Shown here: piece by piece, positions 17,216 to 25,510 of the stretch
Layout: each line of letters starts with the position of its first letter
How positions within the stretch are numbered: the first letter of the stretch is position 1
Assembly: GCF_047263945.1 (NCBI RefSeq)
Contig: NZ_JBLAVB010000006.1
Location: forward strand, 186,001 to 250,000
Direction: 5' to 3'
DNA: 64,000 nucleotides
Origin: Rhodospirillum sp047263945
Lineage (GTDB): Bacteria > Pseudomonadota > Alphaproteobacteria > Rhodospirillales > Rhodospirillaceae
Translations under genes and position numbers: made by a program
The notes under the pieces: model-generated
Databases searched by the model: none
What the model was told of the DNA's origin: nothing
Seen by the model: only the letters and a program-made list of their open reading frames with translations

Positions 17216-18892
17216 ATGCTCACTTTTCTGTCCATCCGGGACGTGGTCCTGATCGAACGGCTGGACCTGCGTTTCACCCATGGTCTCGGCGTCTTCACCG
17301 GCGAAACCGGTGCCGGTAAATCCATTCTTTTGGATAGCCTGTCCCTGGCCGTTGGCGCCCGCGCAGACAGTGGTCTTGTGCGACGGGGGGCCAACCAGCT
17401 GGCCGTGACAGCGGAGTTCTCCGTCGCCCCCGACCACCCCATTCGGACCCTTCTGGCCGAGGCCGATCTGGCCATCGACTCCGCCGAAGCGATTGTGGTC
17501 CGCCGTGTTGTCACCGCCGACGGGCGCAGCCGCGCCCATGTGAACGACCAGCCAACCAGTGTGGGTATGCTGAAGCGCATCGGCGAGGGGCTGTTGGAGA
17601 TCCACGGGCAGTTCGAAAGCCACGGTCTGCTCGACCCCGCCACCCATCGGGGGGTCCTCGATGCTTTCGGAGGCCCGGGCAAGGCGGCGCTTGCCAAAAC
17701 GGAGAAGGCCCATGCCATCTGGGCCAAGGCCGCCAAGGCCCGCCAAACGGCCGAACGGGATCTCGCCAAAGCCCGGGCCGAGGAAGACCTGCTCCGCCAT
17801 ATGCTGGCCGAGCTGGAGGCCCTCGCTCCCAAGGAAGGGGAGGAGGACCGTCTGGCCGAAGAACGGTCCATGCTGATGAACGGAGAGAAGCTGGCAGAGG
17901 GCCTGACCTCCGGCTTGACAGCCCTCTCCGAACCTCAATCGGTGGAAACGGCTCTGCGCCAGGCCATGCGTGCTTTGGAGCGGATCGTTCCCTTGGCCGG
18001 ACAGCGCTTGGACCCCATCATCGAAGGACTGGACCGGGCTGCGGTGGAAGCGGCCGAGGCCCAAAGCCAGTTGGAAGCCGTCGCGGCCGGAATCGACATG
18101 GATCCCCGCCGCCTGGAAGCGGTGGAAGAGCGTCTTTTTGCCCTACGCGGCTTGTCCCGAAAGCATGGCTGCACCGTAGACGCCCTGCCCGCCCTGCTGG
18201 CGGACACCCGGACCAAGTTGGAAGCCCTGGATGGGGATGGCGACGTCGTGGCCGGTTTGCTCAAAGCCGAACGGGCCGCCCGCCAAAGCTATCTGGAAGC
18301 CGCCCGGGTCCTGTCCAAGGCGCGTCAGACAGCAGCCGTGGAGCTGGACGCAGCGGTGGCAGCAGAATTGCCTCCCCTGAAGCTGGAGCGCGCCCGCTTC
18401 GTCACCACGCTTGAGGAGCTGCCCGAGGACCAATGGGGTCCCGAGGGCCTGGACCGCGTGACCTTCCTGGTGGCGACCAACCCGGGCGCCGACCCTGGGC
18501 AGATCCACAAGATCGCCAGTGGCGGCGAACTGGCGCGCTTCATGTTGGCGTTGAAGGTGGTGCTCTCCCGGTCGGCCACCGTCCCCACCCTGGTCTTCGA
18601 CGAGGTGGACGCGGGCATCGGCGGGGCCACGGCGGCGGCTGTGGGCGAACGTTTGGCCCGCCTCGGACAGGAGGTTCAAGTGCTGGTCGTCACCCACTCG
18701 CCCCAGGTGGCTGCCACGGGCCGGGGGCACTACAAGGTCCAGAAATCCGACGACGACAAGGGCGGTGTGGGCACCACCGTGCGCGAACTCTCCGCCGAGG
18801 AGCGGCTGGAGGAAGTGGCTCGCATGCTTTCGGGCGCCGAGGTGACCGAACAGGCCCGCGCGGCGGCCGAGAGTTTATTGCGGCGAGAATAG
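17216..18892 (+). CDS. recN: DNA repair protein RecN
   Basis: This 558-residue SMC-like ATPase acts in recombinational double-strand-break repair. The Walker A loop is FTGETGAGKSILLDSLSLA (residues about 29-47), with the Q-loop at IHGQFESHGLLD. A coiled-coil middle region (about residues 150-370) is rich in Ala, Glu, Arg and Lys. The ABC signature ASGGELARFMLALK is followed by Walker B TLVFDEVDAGIGG and the H-loop VVTHSPQVA. The C terminus reads GAEVTEQARAAAESLLRRE. A second, diverged copy of that C terminus is found 1.1 kb downstream (19998-20057), so the present 3' end may have been supplied or rearranged by the AT-rich island that follows. Confidence 0.96.
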   Translation: MLTFLSIRDVVLIERLDLRFTHGLGVFTGETGAGKSILLDSLSLAVGARADSGLVRRGANQLAVTAEFSVAPDHPIRTLLAEADLAIDSAEAIVVRRVVTADGRSRAHVNDQPTSVGMLKRIGEGLLEIHGQFESHGLLDPATHRGVLDAFGGPGKAALAKTEKAHAIWAKAAKARQTAERDLAKARAEEDLLRHMLAELEALAPKEGEEDRLAEERSMLMNGEKLAEGLTSGLTALSEPQSVETALRQAMRALERIVPLAGQRLDPIIEGLDRAAVEAAEAQSQLEAVAAGIDMDPRRLEAVEERLFALRGLSRKHGCTVDALPALLADTRTKLEALDGDGDVVAGLLKAERAARQSYLEAARVLSKARQTAAVELDAAVAAELPPLKLERARFVTTLEELPEDQWGPEGLDRVTFLVATNPGADPGQIHKIASGGELARFMLALKVVLSRSATVPTLVFDEVDAGIGGATAAAVGERLARLGQEVQVLVVTHSPQVAATGRGHYKVQKSDDDKGGVGTTVRELSAEERLEEVARMLSGAEVTEQARAAAESLLRRE

Positions 18893-19007
18893 GCGAAGGC
18901 GCTACGGATGACATTCTCCGTTAAATGTAAGGAGCCTTGCAATCCCATGATTTCATCTGATACACAAAGACGGTTGTTTAAGATGTCAAACTGTAGCCAA
19001 GGGTTAA

Positions 19008-19292
19008 ATGAGCACCCAGAACAATCATAAGCCACCACCTTCAGAAAAGGTGAAAATTGCGCCCAGCAGATTTCACGAACTGCTTGAAATCTTTCGGTCG
19101 GGATTCGGTGCTGCTGGTGTTATGGCTGTCCTGGCAGAAGGCCTTGTACCCATTATATTAGGAAAACTTTCAAAGCTGACTTTCTCTTCCATAAGCCACA
19201 TATCAACATATACAACAATAATAGTTAGCCTAGTCGCATTTGTGGCGTCAACTTATTTGATTCACGCTTCGAAAGAAGATAAGAAAAAATAA
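19008..19292 (+). CDS. Small membrane protein of unknown function (first of a pair)
   Basis: A 94-residue protein I do not recognise. A polar N terminus of about 30 residues is followed by a probable hairpin of two membrane segments (about residues 33-54, GVMAVLAEGLVPIILG, and 66-86, TTIIVSLVAFVASTYLI), then a basic tail ending KEDKKK. AAGGG precedes the ATG by about 6 bases. The gene is AT-rich and lies in the island after recN, 17 bases before a second small membrane protein in the same direction, so the two probably form an operon. A toxin, immunity or phage-defence accessory role is possible from context, but nothing in the sequence proves it. Confidence 0.6.
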   Translation: MSTQNNHKPPPSEKVKIAPSRFHELLEIFRSGFGAAGVMAVLAEGLVPIILGKLSKLTFSSISHISTYTTIIVSLVAFVASTYLIHASKEDKKK

Positions 19293-19309
19293 ACGAAACT
19301 GGAAGCGTA

Positions 19310-19654
19310 ATGGGAAAGTCTATTTACAACAACCAAATAGAACAAAGCCAGCAAATAATCGAGAGTCATATTGGTTTATGGCTATTCGGCATTTCACTAC
19401 TTTACGTAATATCTTTGGCTATATTTGATAGCATAAAAGCAAAACGGTTTGTTATATCAAAAAATTCTCTCAGACACCTCCTTGATGGATTAACTTTAGC
19501 AACAGGCTGCACCATCGCCTACTCTATTTTTGATACATCAATATTAAGAATAGCAACGTCAAATTCCGTCTACATAACCGTAACATCACTAACATGTATA
19601 CTCGGGCCAATTATAAATGTGGCGGAACGTTATGATATGACGATCGATAACTAA
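19310..19654 (+). CDS. Small membrane protein of unknown function (second of a pair)
   Basis: A 114-residue protein I do not recognise. After a Gln/Glu-rich N terminus there are three likely membrane segments (about residues 20-38, 56-74 and 84-103, for example GLWLFGISLLYVISLAIF), with a short basic loop KAKRFVISKN between the first two. TGGAAG provides a ribosome binding site about 6 bases before the ATG. Codon use is strongly AT-biased and it follows the 94-residue gene by 17 bases. The pair is likely one functional cassette carried by the island. Confidence 0.6.
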   Translation: MGKSIYNNQIEQSQQIIESHIGLWLFGISLLYVISLAIFDSIKAKRFVISKNSLRHLLDGLTLATGCTIAYSIFDTSILRIATSNSVYITVTSLTCILGPIINVAERYDMTIDN

Positions 19655-19760
19655 AATAGGATTCGTTTAGCCTGAAACGGAAGCTCGCTCTCAGTTTTTG
19701 TTTAATCGAAATTTTTCGCGACGAACCAGTACCCACTTCATCGAATCTCACTGTAATTTT

Positions 19761-19804
19761 TTAGAGTATGTTGCGTGAAAAGTGATTCACGCAACATGCT
19801 CTAA
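19761..19804. repeat. 19-bp inverted repeat and adjoining small hairpins
   Basis: Arms 19761-19779 and 19786-19804 (TTAGAGTATGTTGCGTGAA and its complement) pair with a single G-T difference around a 6-base loop. Two further short hairpins follow (CACGCC/GGCGTG at 19829-19843, CAATCTG/CAGATTG at 19858-19874). The string TGCTCTAA recurs at the far end of the window (63.7 kb). The layout resembles non-coding intergenic elements common in alphaproteobacteria. No gene is seen from 19655 to 19997. Confidence 0.65.
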
Positions 19805-19997
19805 ACCTCTGACATTGAAGCAAATCGTCACGCCTACGGCGTGCGTTCCGCCCGTCGCAATCTGTTCCAGATTGCTCGGGATTTGCTCTAAACAACGCCT
19901 ATTCCGGGGTGAATATTAACAAATTTAACTCCGCTTAAAATTCAGTTTTTTCTTCAAAGAACTCACGCAAGAACACTTACCAACCAACAACCTACTC

Positions 19998-20057
19998 CCG
20001 GGCACCGAGATCACCGCCGAGGCCCGCGTGGCGGCGGAGAGTCTGCTCGTCCGTTAA
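19998..20057 (+). pseudogene. Second, diverged recN 3' end (remnant)
   Basis: In frame this stretch reads PGTEITAEARVAAESLLVR followed by TAA, against GAEVTEQARAAAESLLRRE at the true recN end. Roughly two thirds of the residues match, and the DNA is GC-rich like recN. No start codon or upstream recN sequence is attached; it begins abruptly after AT-rich DNA. It is best read as the original or an alternative recN tail displaced by the island insertion. Confidence 0.75.
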
Positions 20058-20149
20058 AGAAACCGGATCCGGATCCTCCGTTGGACAAAGAGAGCCTGGG
20101 TGTGTAAACCATCTGGCCCTTTTTCCCGCCTCGGACGAGGACACCCGCG

Positions 20150-21406
20150 ATGCATTGTGGCCTGGACTTCGGAACCAGCAATTCGACCCTTGGCATGGTC
20201 GAGGACGGCCAGCCCCACCTTCTGGCCCTTCAAGATGGTCGCCGGGCCATGCCCACGGCGATTTTCTATGCCGAGACCGGAGGCCCTCCGCTCATTGGCC
20301 ATGACGCCGTCCGGGCCTATCTGGATGGCGAGGAGGGGCGCCTTCTCCGCTCGATCAAATCCATCCTGGGTACCAGCCTGATTGAGGAAAGCACCCGAAT
20401 TGGGCGGGGCCGCCTGCCCTTGAAGCAAGCCATCAGTGATTACATTGGCCATTTCAAGCGGCTGACGGAAGCCAGGACCGGGACAGAACTCACCTCAGTG
20501 GTCCATGGCCGTCCCGTGCATTTCGTCGACGACGACCCCTTGGGTGATCAGGCTGCCGAGGACAGCCTGCGCGAAATCCTGGAGGGTCTTGGGTTTAGGC
20601 AGATCGCGTTCCAGGTGGAACCCCTGGCCGCCGCCCGCCATTTCGCCCACCGCTTCACCCGCGAGGCCGTGGCCCTGGTGGTCGACATCGGCGGCGGCAC
20701 GTCGGATTTCTCGACCATCCATATCCGACCCGGGGCCGAGGGGTCCGAGGGTGGGAAGATGGAAATCCTGGGCAACCACGGCATCCGGCTCGGCGGCACC
20801 AACTTCGATCAGGTCCTCAGCGTCAACGAGGTCATGCCCCATTTCGGACGGGGTGTCCCCTTGGGGGAAAAGGGCATGGAGCCCCCCAATTGGATTTTCA
20901 GCGACCTGTCGTCCTGGCCACGCATCCAAACCCTGTACTCCCATCAGGCCCTGAACGACGTCAAGGCCCTGGTCCGGCGCAGCGGCAATGATCCCCGGTT
21001 CGAACGCCTGTATACGGTGGTTTACGAGCAGCTCGGCCACCATCTGGCCGGCGATGTGGAGGGCGCCAAGATTGCCCTGTCCCAGGAGGACAGCACGACC
21101 CTGCAGCTGGACTATCTTGAGCGGGACTTCTCCATCCCCCTGACCGCCCAGAACCTGCAATCCGCCCTGGTGGACGCCCAGCAGCGGCTGGAAGGCGCCA
21201 TGGACGCCTGCCTGAACGTCAGTGGTCTTGTGCGGGGTCAGATCGACCTATTGGTGCTGACGGGGGGATCAACGGAAATGCCGATCCTCCAGGCCCAACT
21301 CCGCCGCCTGTTCCCCAAGGCCGTCCTGGAGCCCTGCGATACCTTCGGTGCCGTCGGCAGCGGTTTGGCCCTGGAAGCGGAGGCGCTGTTCGGGCCAAAC
21401 CGATAG
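20150..21406 (+). CDS. yegD: Hsp70-family protein, YegD type
   Basis: A 418-residue actin-fold ATPase of the Hsp70 superfamily without the peptide-binding C-terminal domain, corresponding to the YegD group (putative chaperone, function not firmly known). The phosphate-1 loop is CGLDFGTSNSTLGMV at the N terminus. The phosphate-2 region is ALVVDIGGGTSDFSTI, and the adenosine loop LLVLTGGSTEMPILQAQL lies near the C terminus. The ATG at 20150 puts the loop at residue 3, as in relatives. The product could act on misfolded proteins in the cytoplasm, but the sequence only supports nucleotide binding. It is convergent with tetR, with 10 bases between the stop codons. Confidence 0.9.
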   Translation: MHCGLDFGTSNSTLGMVEDGQPHLLALQDGRRAMPTAIFYAETGGPPLIGHDAVRAYLDGEEGRLLRSIKSILGTSLIEESTRIGRGRLPLKQAISDYIGHFKRLTEARTGTELTSVVHGRPVHFVDDDPLGDQAAEDSLREILEGLGFRQIAFQVEPLAAARHFAHRFTREAVALVVDIGGGTSDFSTIHIRPGAEGSEGGKMEILGNHGIRLGGTNFDQVLSVNEVMPHFGRGVPLGEKGMEPPNWIFSDLSSWPRIQTLYSHQALNDVKALVRRSGNDPRFERLYTVVYEQLGHHLAGDVEGAKIALSQEDSTTLQLDYLERDFSIPLTAQNLQSALVDAQQRLEGAMDACLNVSGLVRGQIDLLVLTGGSTEMPILQAQLRRLFPKAVLEPCDTFGAVGSGLALEAEALFGPNR

Positions 21407-21416
21407 GCAAACTACG

Positions 21417-22070
21417 TCAGGCTCCATATGCCTTCATGAACACCTCAACCGCGCTGTCCACGGTAGCGCGGATTTCCTCCGTGGTGGGTGCCTCGCCGAT
21501 CCCGAAAAGCAGTGGCTTGACCAACTTGCCCTGGCAGAGAGCAAAGAACTGGGATGCGGCCAGTTCGATGTCGCCAGAGATGGCCAAACTGCCATCCTCA
21601 ACCCGTTTTTCCAGGATGGCGGCAAGCCGGGCCATACCGAAACAGGGCCCGGTCTCAAAAAAGACCCGCCCCACGCCCGGGAACTTCTCTGCGGCGGCCA
21701 TAACCATGCGGATCAGAGCGATATGGTCTGGACGCACCATGATCGTCACAAAACTCACCCCCAAGCGTGTCAACAAAGTCCGGACGTCCGACTCGCCCTC
21801 GTCCACCTGGAACATGGCCTCCGCCGCTTTCCGGCGATCCTGGACCACCAAGGCTTCGAACAAGGCTTCCTTGCTCGCGAAGTACACATAGAGCGTCCCC
21901 TTGGACACCCCCGCAGCCCGGGCGATCTGAGCCATGCTCGCCCCATCGAAACCCGCCGCCCGAAAAACCTGACGCGCCCCCTCGATAATTTCCTGCCGCT
22001 TGGGCAGCTCGCCCCCATCACCAGACAGGTGGGACGTCGGAGCAGAGTGAATGGTCATGGCCTTGGTCAT
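21417..22070 (-). CDS. TetR/AcrR family transcriptional repressor (probable EmrAB regulator)
   Basis: A 217-residue regulator with an N-terminal TetR helix-turn-helix at about residues 26-72 (RQEIIEGARQVFRAAGF, ARAAGVSKGTLYVYFASKEA). The C-terminal ligand-binding domain resembles the AefR-like group. It is divergent from emrA-emrB, and two TGACCGAAC-N-GTTCGGTCA operators lie in the shared intergenic region (22321-22378). A weaker CGAACCGGTTCG site at 22112-22123 is close to its own start, which suggests autoregulation. By family knowledge it should release DNA when a drug or metabolite binds, inducing the efflux pump. The ligand cannot be deduced. Confidence 0.93.
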   Translation of the reverse strand: MTKAMTIHSAPTSHLSGDGGELPKRQEIIEGARQVFRAAGFDGASMAQIARAAGVSKGTLYVYFASKEALFEALVVQDRRKAAEAMFQVDEGESDVRTLLTRLGVSFVTIMVRPDHIALIRMVMAAAEKFPGVGRVFFETGPCFGMARLAAILEKRVEDGSLAISGDIELAASQFFALCQGKLVKPLLFGIGEAPTTEEIRATVDSAVEVFMKAYGA

Positions 22071-22193
22071 TTATTTTCCCGAATAGGCAAGATAGTCGGG
22101 TCACAATGGCCCGAACCGGTTCGTCACACAGTCGCTATACAGCTCACACTTTAATACCCCCCCATAACACAGTCGATTGGGGCAAATGAGCCA

Positions 22194-22252
22194 TTTAGAT
22201 CACGTTTATGAAATCAGGTCGGACAGACCTGATTTCATAAACGTGATCTAAA
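22194..22252. repeat. Perfect 27-bp inverted repeat between tetR and emrA
   Basis: Arms 22194-22220 (starting TTTAGATCACGTTTATGAAA) and 22226-22252 pair perfectly around the loop GGACA. It has no T-run and lies between the tetR start and the operators. It could insulate the divergent promoters or be a miniature mobile or REP-like element. Confidence 0.85.
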
Positions 22253-22320
22253 GACCAAACGACGGACGCGCCCCTCTGACGAGGGTACCGCCTCGTCGTC
22301 TGGATCCTTCGATAAAATGC

Positions 22321-22378
22321 ATTGACCGAACCGTTCGGTCAATGATAAACGTTCTCATGTGACCGAACGGTTCGGTCA
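22321..22378. promoter_or_regulatory. Double TetR operator upstream of emrAB
   Basis: Two 19-base palindromes, TGACCGAACCGTTCGGTCA (22323-22341) and TGACCGAACGGTTCGGTCA (22360-22378), have centres 37 bases apart. They are identical except for the central base. This is the classic form of a TetR-family operator and lies between tetR and emrA. Degenerate half-sites (GACCGACCGTTC at about 22399, GGACCGAAC at about 22427) continue toward emrA. Confidence 0.85.
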
Positions 22379-22459
22379 AAGGCACCCATTTCCCGATGAC
22401 CGACCGTTCCGCTCCATTTTGTGCAATGGACCGAACAAAATAGACGGAGGAAGACCCCC

Positions 22460-23818
22460 ATGGCTCAAGACAACCCCGCGACACGCACAGATCAGGTGAA
22501 CCGGGGGACCCGGGAGTCTTCCTCACCCCCATCCACATCCCTTCCTCCCCTGTCCACCTCCCAGCCCCTCCCCACCCGTGGGTCAGACGCCTCGGCTGCC
22601 CCCCCGGCCAAGACGTCAGCGGAGTCCGCCGGCCACCCCCCGGCACTGCGGTCGGAGGGAGGAGGGAATGGGGGCGCGGTGGCCGCACCCTCCGGCGCCA
22701 CCGCGTCCCCCCCCCCACGCAAGAAATCTGCGGCGAAAAAGCTCATTCCCTTGGGTATTGCTGCGGCACTGGCTATCGGAGCCGGGTTCCAGGGCTATGA
22801 ATGGTGGACCGTCGGCCGCTTCCATGTGTCCACAGACGACGCCTATGTGAAGGCCGACACGACCATCGTAGCTGCCAAGGTCTCGGGTTATGTCAGTGCT
22901 GTTCCCGTGGCAGAGAACCATTGGGTGAAGGCCGGAGACGTGCTGGCGACCATCGACGATGGCGACCTTCGTCTGGCCGTGCAAGAAGCCAAGGATCGCC
23001 TGTCTACCCAGGATGCAACCTTGGACCGTTTGAGGCTGGAAGCGACCTCCAGCAGCTCGACCATCTCGGAAAAAGAAGCGAAGGTCCAGGCGGCGGAAGC
23101 TGCTTTGGACCGGGCCAACCGGGAATTCGACCGCCAATCGAAACTCGTGCATAGCGGCGTGGCAGCGGACCGCTCGTTGGATGACGCTCGGGCCGACAGG
23201 AACGAAGCCATGGCGGATCTGGATGCCTCCTGGGCGCAACTTGCAACGGCCACGTCGGACCAGGCTGTCCTCAAGGCCCGCGTAACGGAAGCCGAGGGGC
23301 AGCGGGCCGAGCTGGCCACCGCCCTGGACCAAGCCGAACGGAATTTGACCTTCGCCACCATCCGCGCCCCCATCGACGGGGTGGTCGGCAACCGCGCCGT
23401 GGAAGTGGGTCAGTACATCACCCCGGGGCAGCGTCTGGCCGCCCTGGTGCCCCTGGAGGCGGTCTATGTCGATGCCAATTTCAAGGAAACCCAGTTGGCG
23501 GCTCTCCAGCCCGGCCAGCCCGTGGATATTGCCATCGACGCCTACCCTGACACCACCTTCCATGGCCATGTGGACAGCCTTTCTCCGGCTTCGGGGGCAG
23601 AGTTCAGCCTGTTGCCGCCGCAAAATGCCACGGGCAACTTCACCAAAATCGTCCAGCGCATGCCCGTGCGGGTGGCCTTCGACACACCGCAGAGTGCTGC
23701 GAAATCGGGCACCATGCCCCCCATACCCCGTCCCGGCATGAGCGTCGTCGTAACGGTGAACACCAAGGGCAGCCCCCCCACCCAAAAAGGTGCTCAAGTC
23801 GCCGAATCCAACCCCTAA
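22460..23818 (+). CDS. emrA: HlyD/EmrA-type membrane fusion protein of a drug efflux pump
   Basis: This periplasmic adaptor connects the EmrB transporter to an outer-membrane channel. GGAGG at 22446-22450, 9 bases before the ATG at 22460, sets the start and gives 452 residues. A long Pro/Ser/Thr-rich cytoplasmic N terminus (about 90 residues) is unusual. One membrane span follows (IPLGIAAALAIGAGFQGYEW), then VSTDDAYVKADTTIVAAKVS, which starts the barrel-sandwich lipoyl domain. A coiled-coil hairpin follows (about residues 170-280) and the second half-lipoyl ATIRAPIDGVVGNRAVEVGQ. It is 43 bases from emrB. Outer-membrane factor genes are not in the window. Confidence 0.93.
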   Translation: MAQDNPATRTDQVNRGTRESSSPPSTSLPPLSTSQPLPTRGSDASAAPPAKTSAESAGHPPALRSEGGGNGGAVAAPSGATASPPPRKKSAAKKLIPLGIAAALAIGAGFQGYEWWTVGRFHVSTDDAYVKADTTIVAAKVSGYVSAVPVAENHWVKAGDVLATIDDGDLRLAVQEAKDRLSTQDATLDRLRLEATSSSSTISEKEAKVQAAEAALDRANREFDRQSKLVHSGVAADRSLDDARADRNEAMADLDASWAQLATATSDQAVLKARVTEAEGQRAELATALDQAERNLTFATIRAPIDGVVGNRAVEVGQYITPGQRLAALVPLEAVYVDANFKETQLAALQPGQPVDIAIDAYPDTTFHGHVDSLSPASGAEFSLLPPQNATGNFTKIVQRMPVRVAFDTPQSAAKSGTMPPIPRPGMSVVVTVNTKGSPPTQKGAQVAESNP

Positions 23819-23861
23819 AGTCGACCCTCCCTAAAGCAGGTCATCCCAAAGCAGGTTAACC

Positions 23862-25439
23862 ATGTCCCAAGCTCCCCTGGCCCTGCCCGCCCCGGCCCCA
23901 AAGCCGATCGAGAAGAAGCAACTGATCGCCTTCATCTGCATGGTTTTCGGCATGTTCATGGCGATCCTGGACATCCAGATCGTCTCGGCCTCGCTGTCAG
24001 ATATCCAGGCGGGCCTGTCGGCCAGTCTCGATGAAATCTCCTGGGTGCAGACCGCCTACCTGATCGCCGAAGTGATCATGATCCCCCTGTCGGGGCTCCT
24101 CTCCCGGGCCTTCTCAACCCGCTGGATCTTCGTGCTCTCCTGCGGGGGGTTCACGCTGATGAGCCTGCTCTGCTCGACGGCAACCACCATTGATCAGATG
24201 ATCATCTATCGGGCGCTCCAAGGGTTCATCGGCGGAGCGATGATCCCGACAACCTTCGCCACGGCCTACACCATCTTCCCCCGGGAAAAGCAGCATATCA
24301 TCTCGCCAATCATCGGTTTGGTGGCGACCTTGGCCCCCACCATCGGCCCGACGGTGGGGGGCTATTTGACCGAGCTGTTTTCCTGGCACTGGCTGTTCCT
24401 GGTCAACATCCTGCCGGGCATCCTGGTGACCAGCGCGACCCTGGTCCTCATCGACTTCGACAAACCGGACCTGTCTCTGCTTGACCGCTTCGACTGGTTG
24501 GGTTTGGGCTCCATGATCGCCTTTCTGGGTGGCTTGGAATTCGTGCTGGAGGAAGGCCCCGGCAATGACTGGTTCGAGGATAAATGGATCACCATTTTCA
24601 CCATCATCTCGGTCACGGGGGCCATTGGCTTTTTTACCCGAGCCTTCACGGCAACAACGCCCATTGTGGACCTGCGCGCTTTCAGTAACCGCAACTTCGC
24701 CGCCGGCGCCCTGCTCAGCTTTACCATGGGAATCGGCCTCTATGGCCTGACCTACCTCTATCCGGTCTATCTTGCGCAAATTCGCGATTACTCAGCCCTG
24801 ATGATCGGCGAGACCATGTTTGTCACCGGTTTGTGCATGTTCATGACCGCTCCCATCGCCGGACGGCTCTCCCGGGCCATTGATCCTCGGATCATGATCG
24901 GCATCGGCTTCATTGGATTTGGCATGGGAACCTATATGGCCAGCAAAATCACCGCCGATTGGGATTTCTGGGAGCTCTTCGTTCCCCAAATCTTGCGCGG
25001 TGTCTCCCTGATGCTCTGCATGGTGCCCATCACCAACATCTCACTCGGAACCTTGGAGCCGCATGCCATTAAAAACGCCTCGGGTCTGTTCAACGTCACC
25101 CGGAACCTGGGTGGTGCGGTCGGACTGGCCCTGATCAACACCATGCTCAACGACCGCACGGACCTGCATTTGGCCCGCCTGCGCGAGCAGGTGAGTTGGG
25201 GGCGACCCGGAGTCGAGGAAACCCTGGCCCATTTGACAGGCGCCTTCGCCGATCTGGGGTCGAATGCCAGCGCCGCAGCCCTGAAACAGATGAGCCTGAT
25301 TGTCCGGCAACAGGCCACGGTCATGGCTTTCGGGGACGTGTTCGTGGCCCTGACCGTGGTTTTCGTCAGCCTCGTCCTGCTCGCCCCGCTTATGCGTCGC
25401 CCCAAAATGGGACCCAGTGCCGGCGGCGGAGGGCACTAG
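23862..25439 (+). CDS. emrB: DHA2-family MFS multidrug efflux transporter EmrB
   Basis: This 525-residue proton-driven exporter has about 14 membrane spans, as in the DHA2 family. The N-terminal span contains GMFMAILDIQIVSASL, matching the conserved LDxTIVN-like motif with Gln at the usual Thr position. SWVQTAYLIAEVIMIPLSG and RALQGFIGGAMIPTTF are typical family segments. The antiporter motif region reads APTIGPTVGGYL. It is co-transcribed with emrA and probably repressed by the divergent TetR protein. The substrate is unknown; hydrophobic drugs, uncouplers or bile-like compounds are typical. Confidence 0.94.
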   Translation: MSQAPLALPAPAPKPIEKKQLIAFICMVFGMFMAILDIQIVSASLSDIQAGLSASLDEISWVQTAYLIAEVIMIPLSGLLSRAFSTRWIFVLSCGGFTLMSLLCSTATTIDQMIIYRALQGFIGGAMIPTTFATAYTIFPREKQHIISPIIGLVATLAPTIGPTVGGYLTELFSWHWLFLVNILPGILVTSATLVLIDFDKPDLSLLDRFDWLGLGSMIAFLGGLEFVLEEGPGNDWFEDKWITIFTIISVTGAIGFFTRAFTATTPIVDLRAFSNRNFAAGALLSFTMGIGLYGLTYLYPVYLAQIRDYSALMIGETMFVTGLCMFMTAPIAGRLSRAIDPRIMIGIGFIGFGMGTYMASKITADWDFWELFVPQILRGVSLMLCMVPITNISLGTLEPHAIKNASGLFNVTRNLGGAVGLALINTMLNDRTDLHLARLREQVSWGRPGVEETLAHLTGAFADLGSNASAAALKQMSLIVRQQATVMAFGDVFVALTVVFVSLVLLAPLMRRPKMGPSAGGGGH

Positions 25440-25510
25440 AGCCGGATGCTCAAAGTGAAATGAGAAAAAGTGGGCACCGGTTTTCACAGTACACGCCGGA
25501 GAGCGCTATG
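25440..25510. repeat. Intergenic element with core AAAAGTGGGCACCGG
   Basis: A short AT/GC-mixed element following emrB, with core AAAAAGTGGGCACCGGTTTT at 25465-25484. The same core in inverted orientation (AAAATCGGTGCCCACTTTT) occurs at 63742-63760. Both lie between genes and next to ATGCTC-type strings, so they are copies of a dispersed element. Confidence 0.6.

Larger units (their letters stand above)
18893..19997 (+). mobile_element. AT-rich island inserted at the 3' end of recN
   Basis: From just after the recN stop to the recN remnant at 19998 the base composition drops sharply from GC-rich to AT-rich. Codon use in the two small genes inside (AAA, ATA, TTA common) is unlike every neighbour. 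The right edge is a second recN 3' end. Together these indicate foreign DNA inserted at the end of recN, with the gene end either regenerated by the incoming DNA or duplicated. No integrase, transposase or clear terminal repeat is visible, so the class of element is unknown; it may be a remnant of a larger one. Confidence 0.6.
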
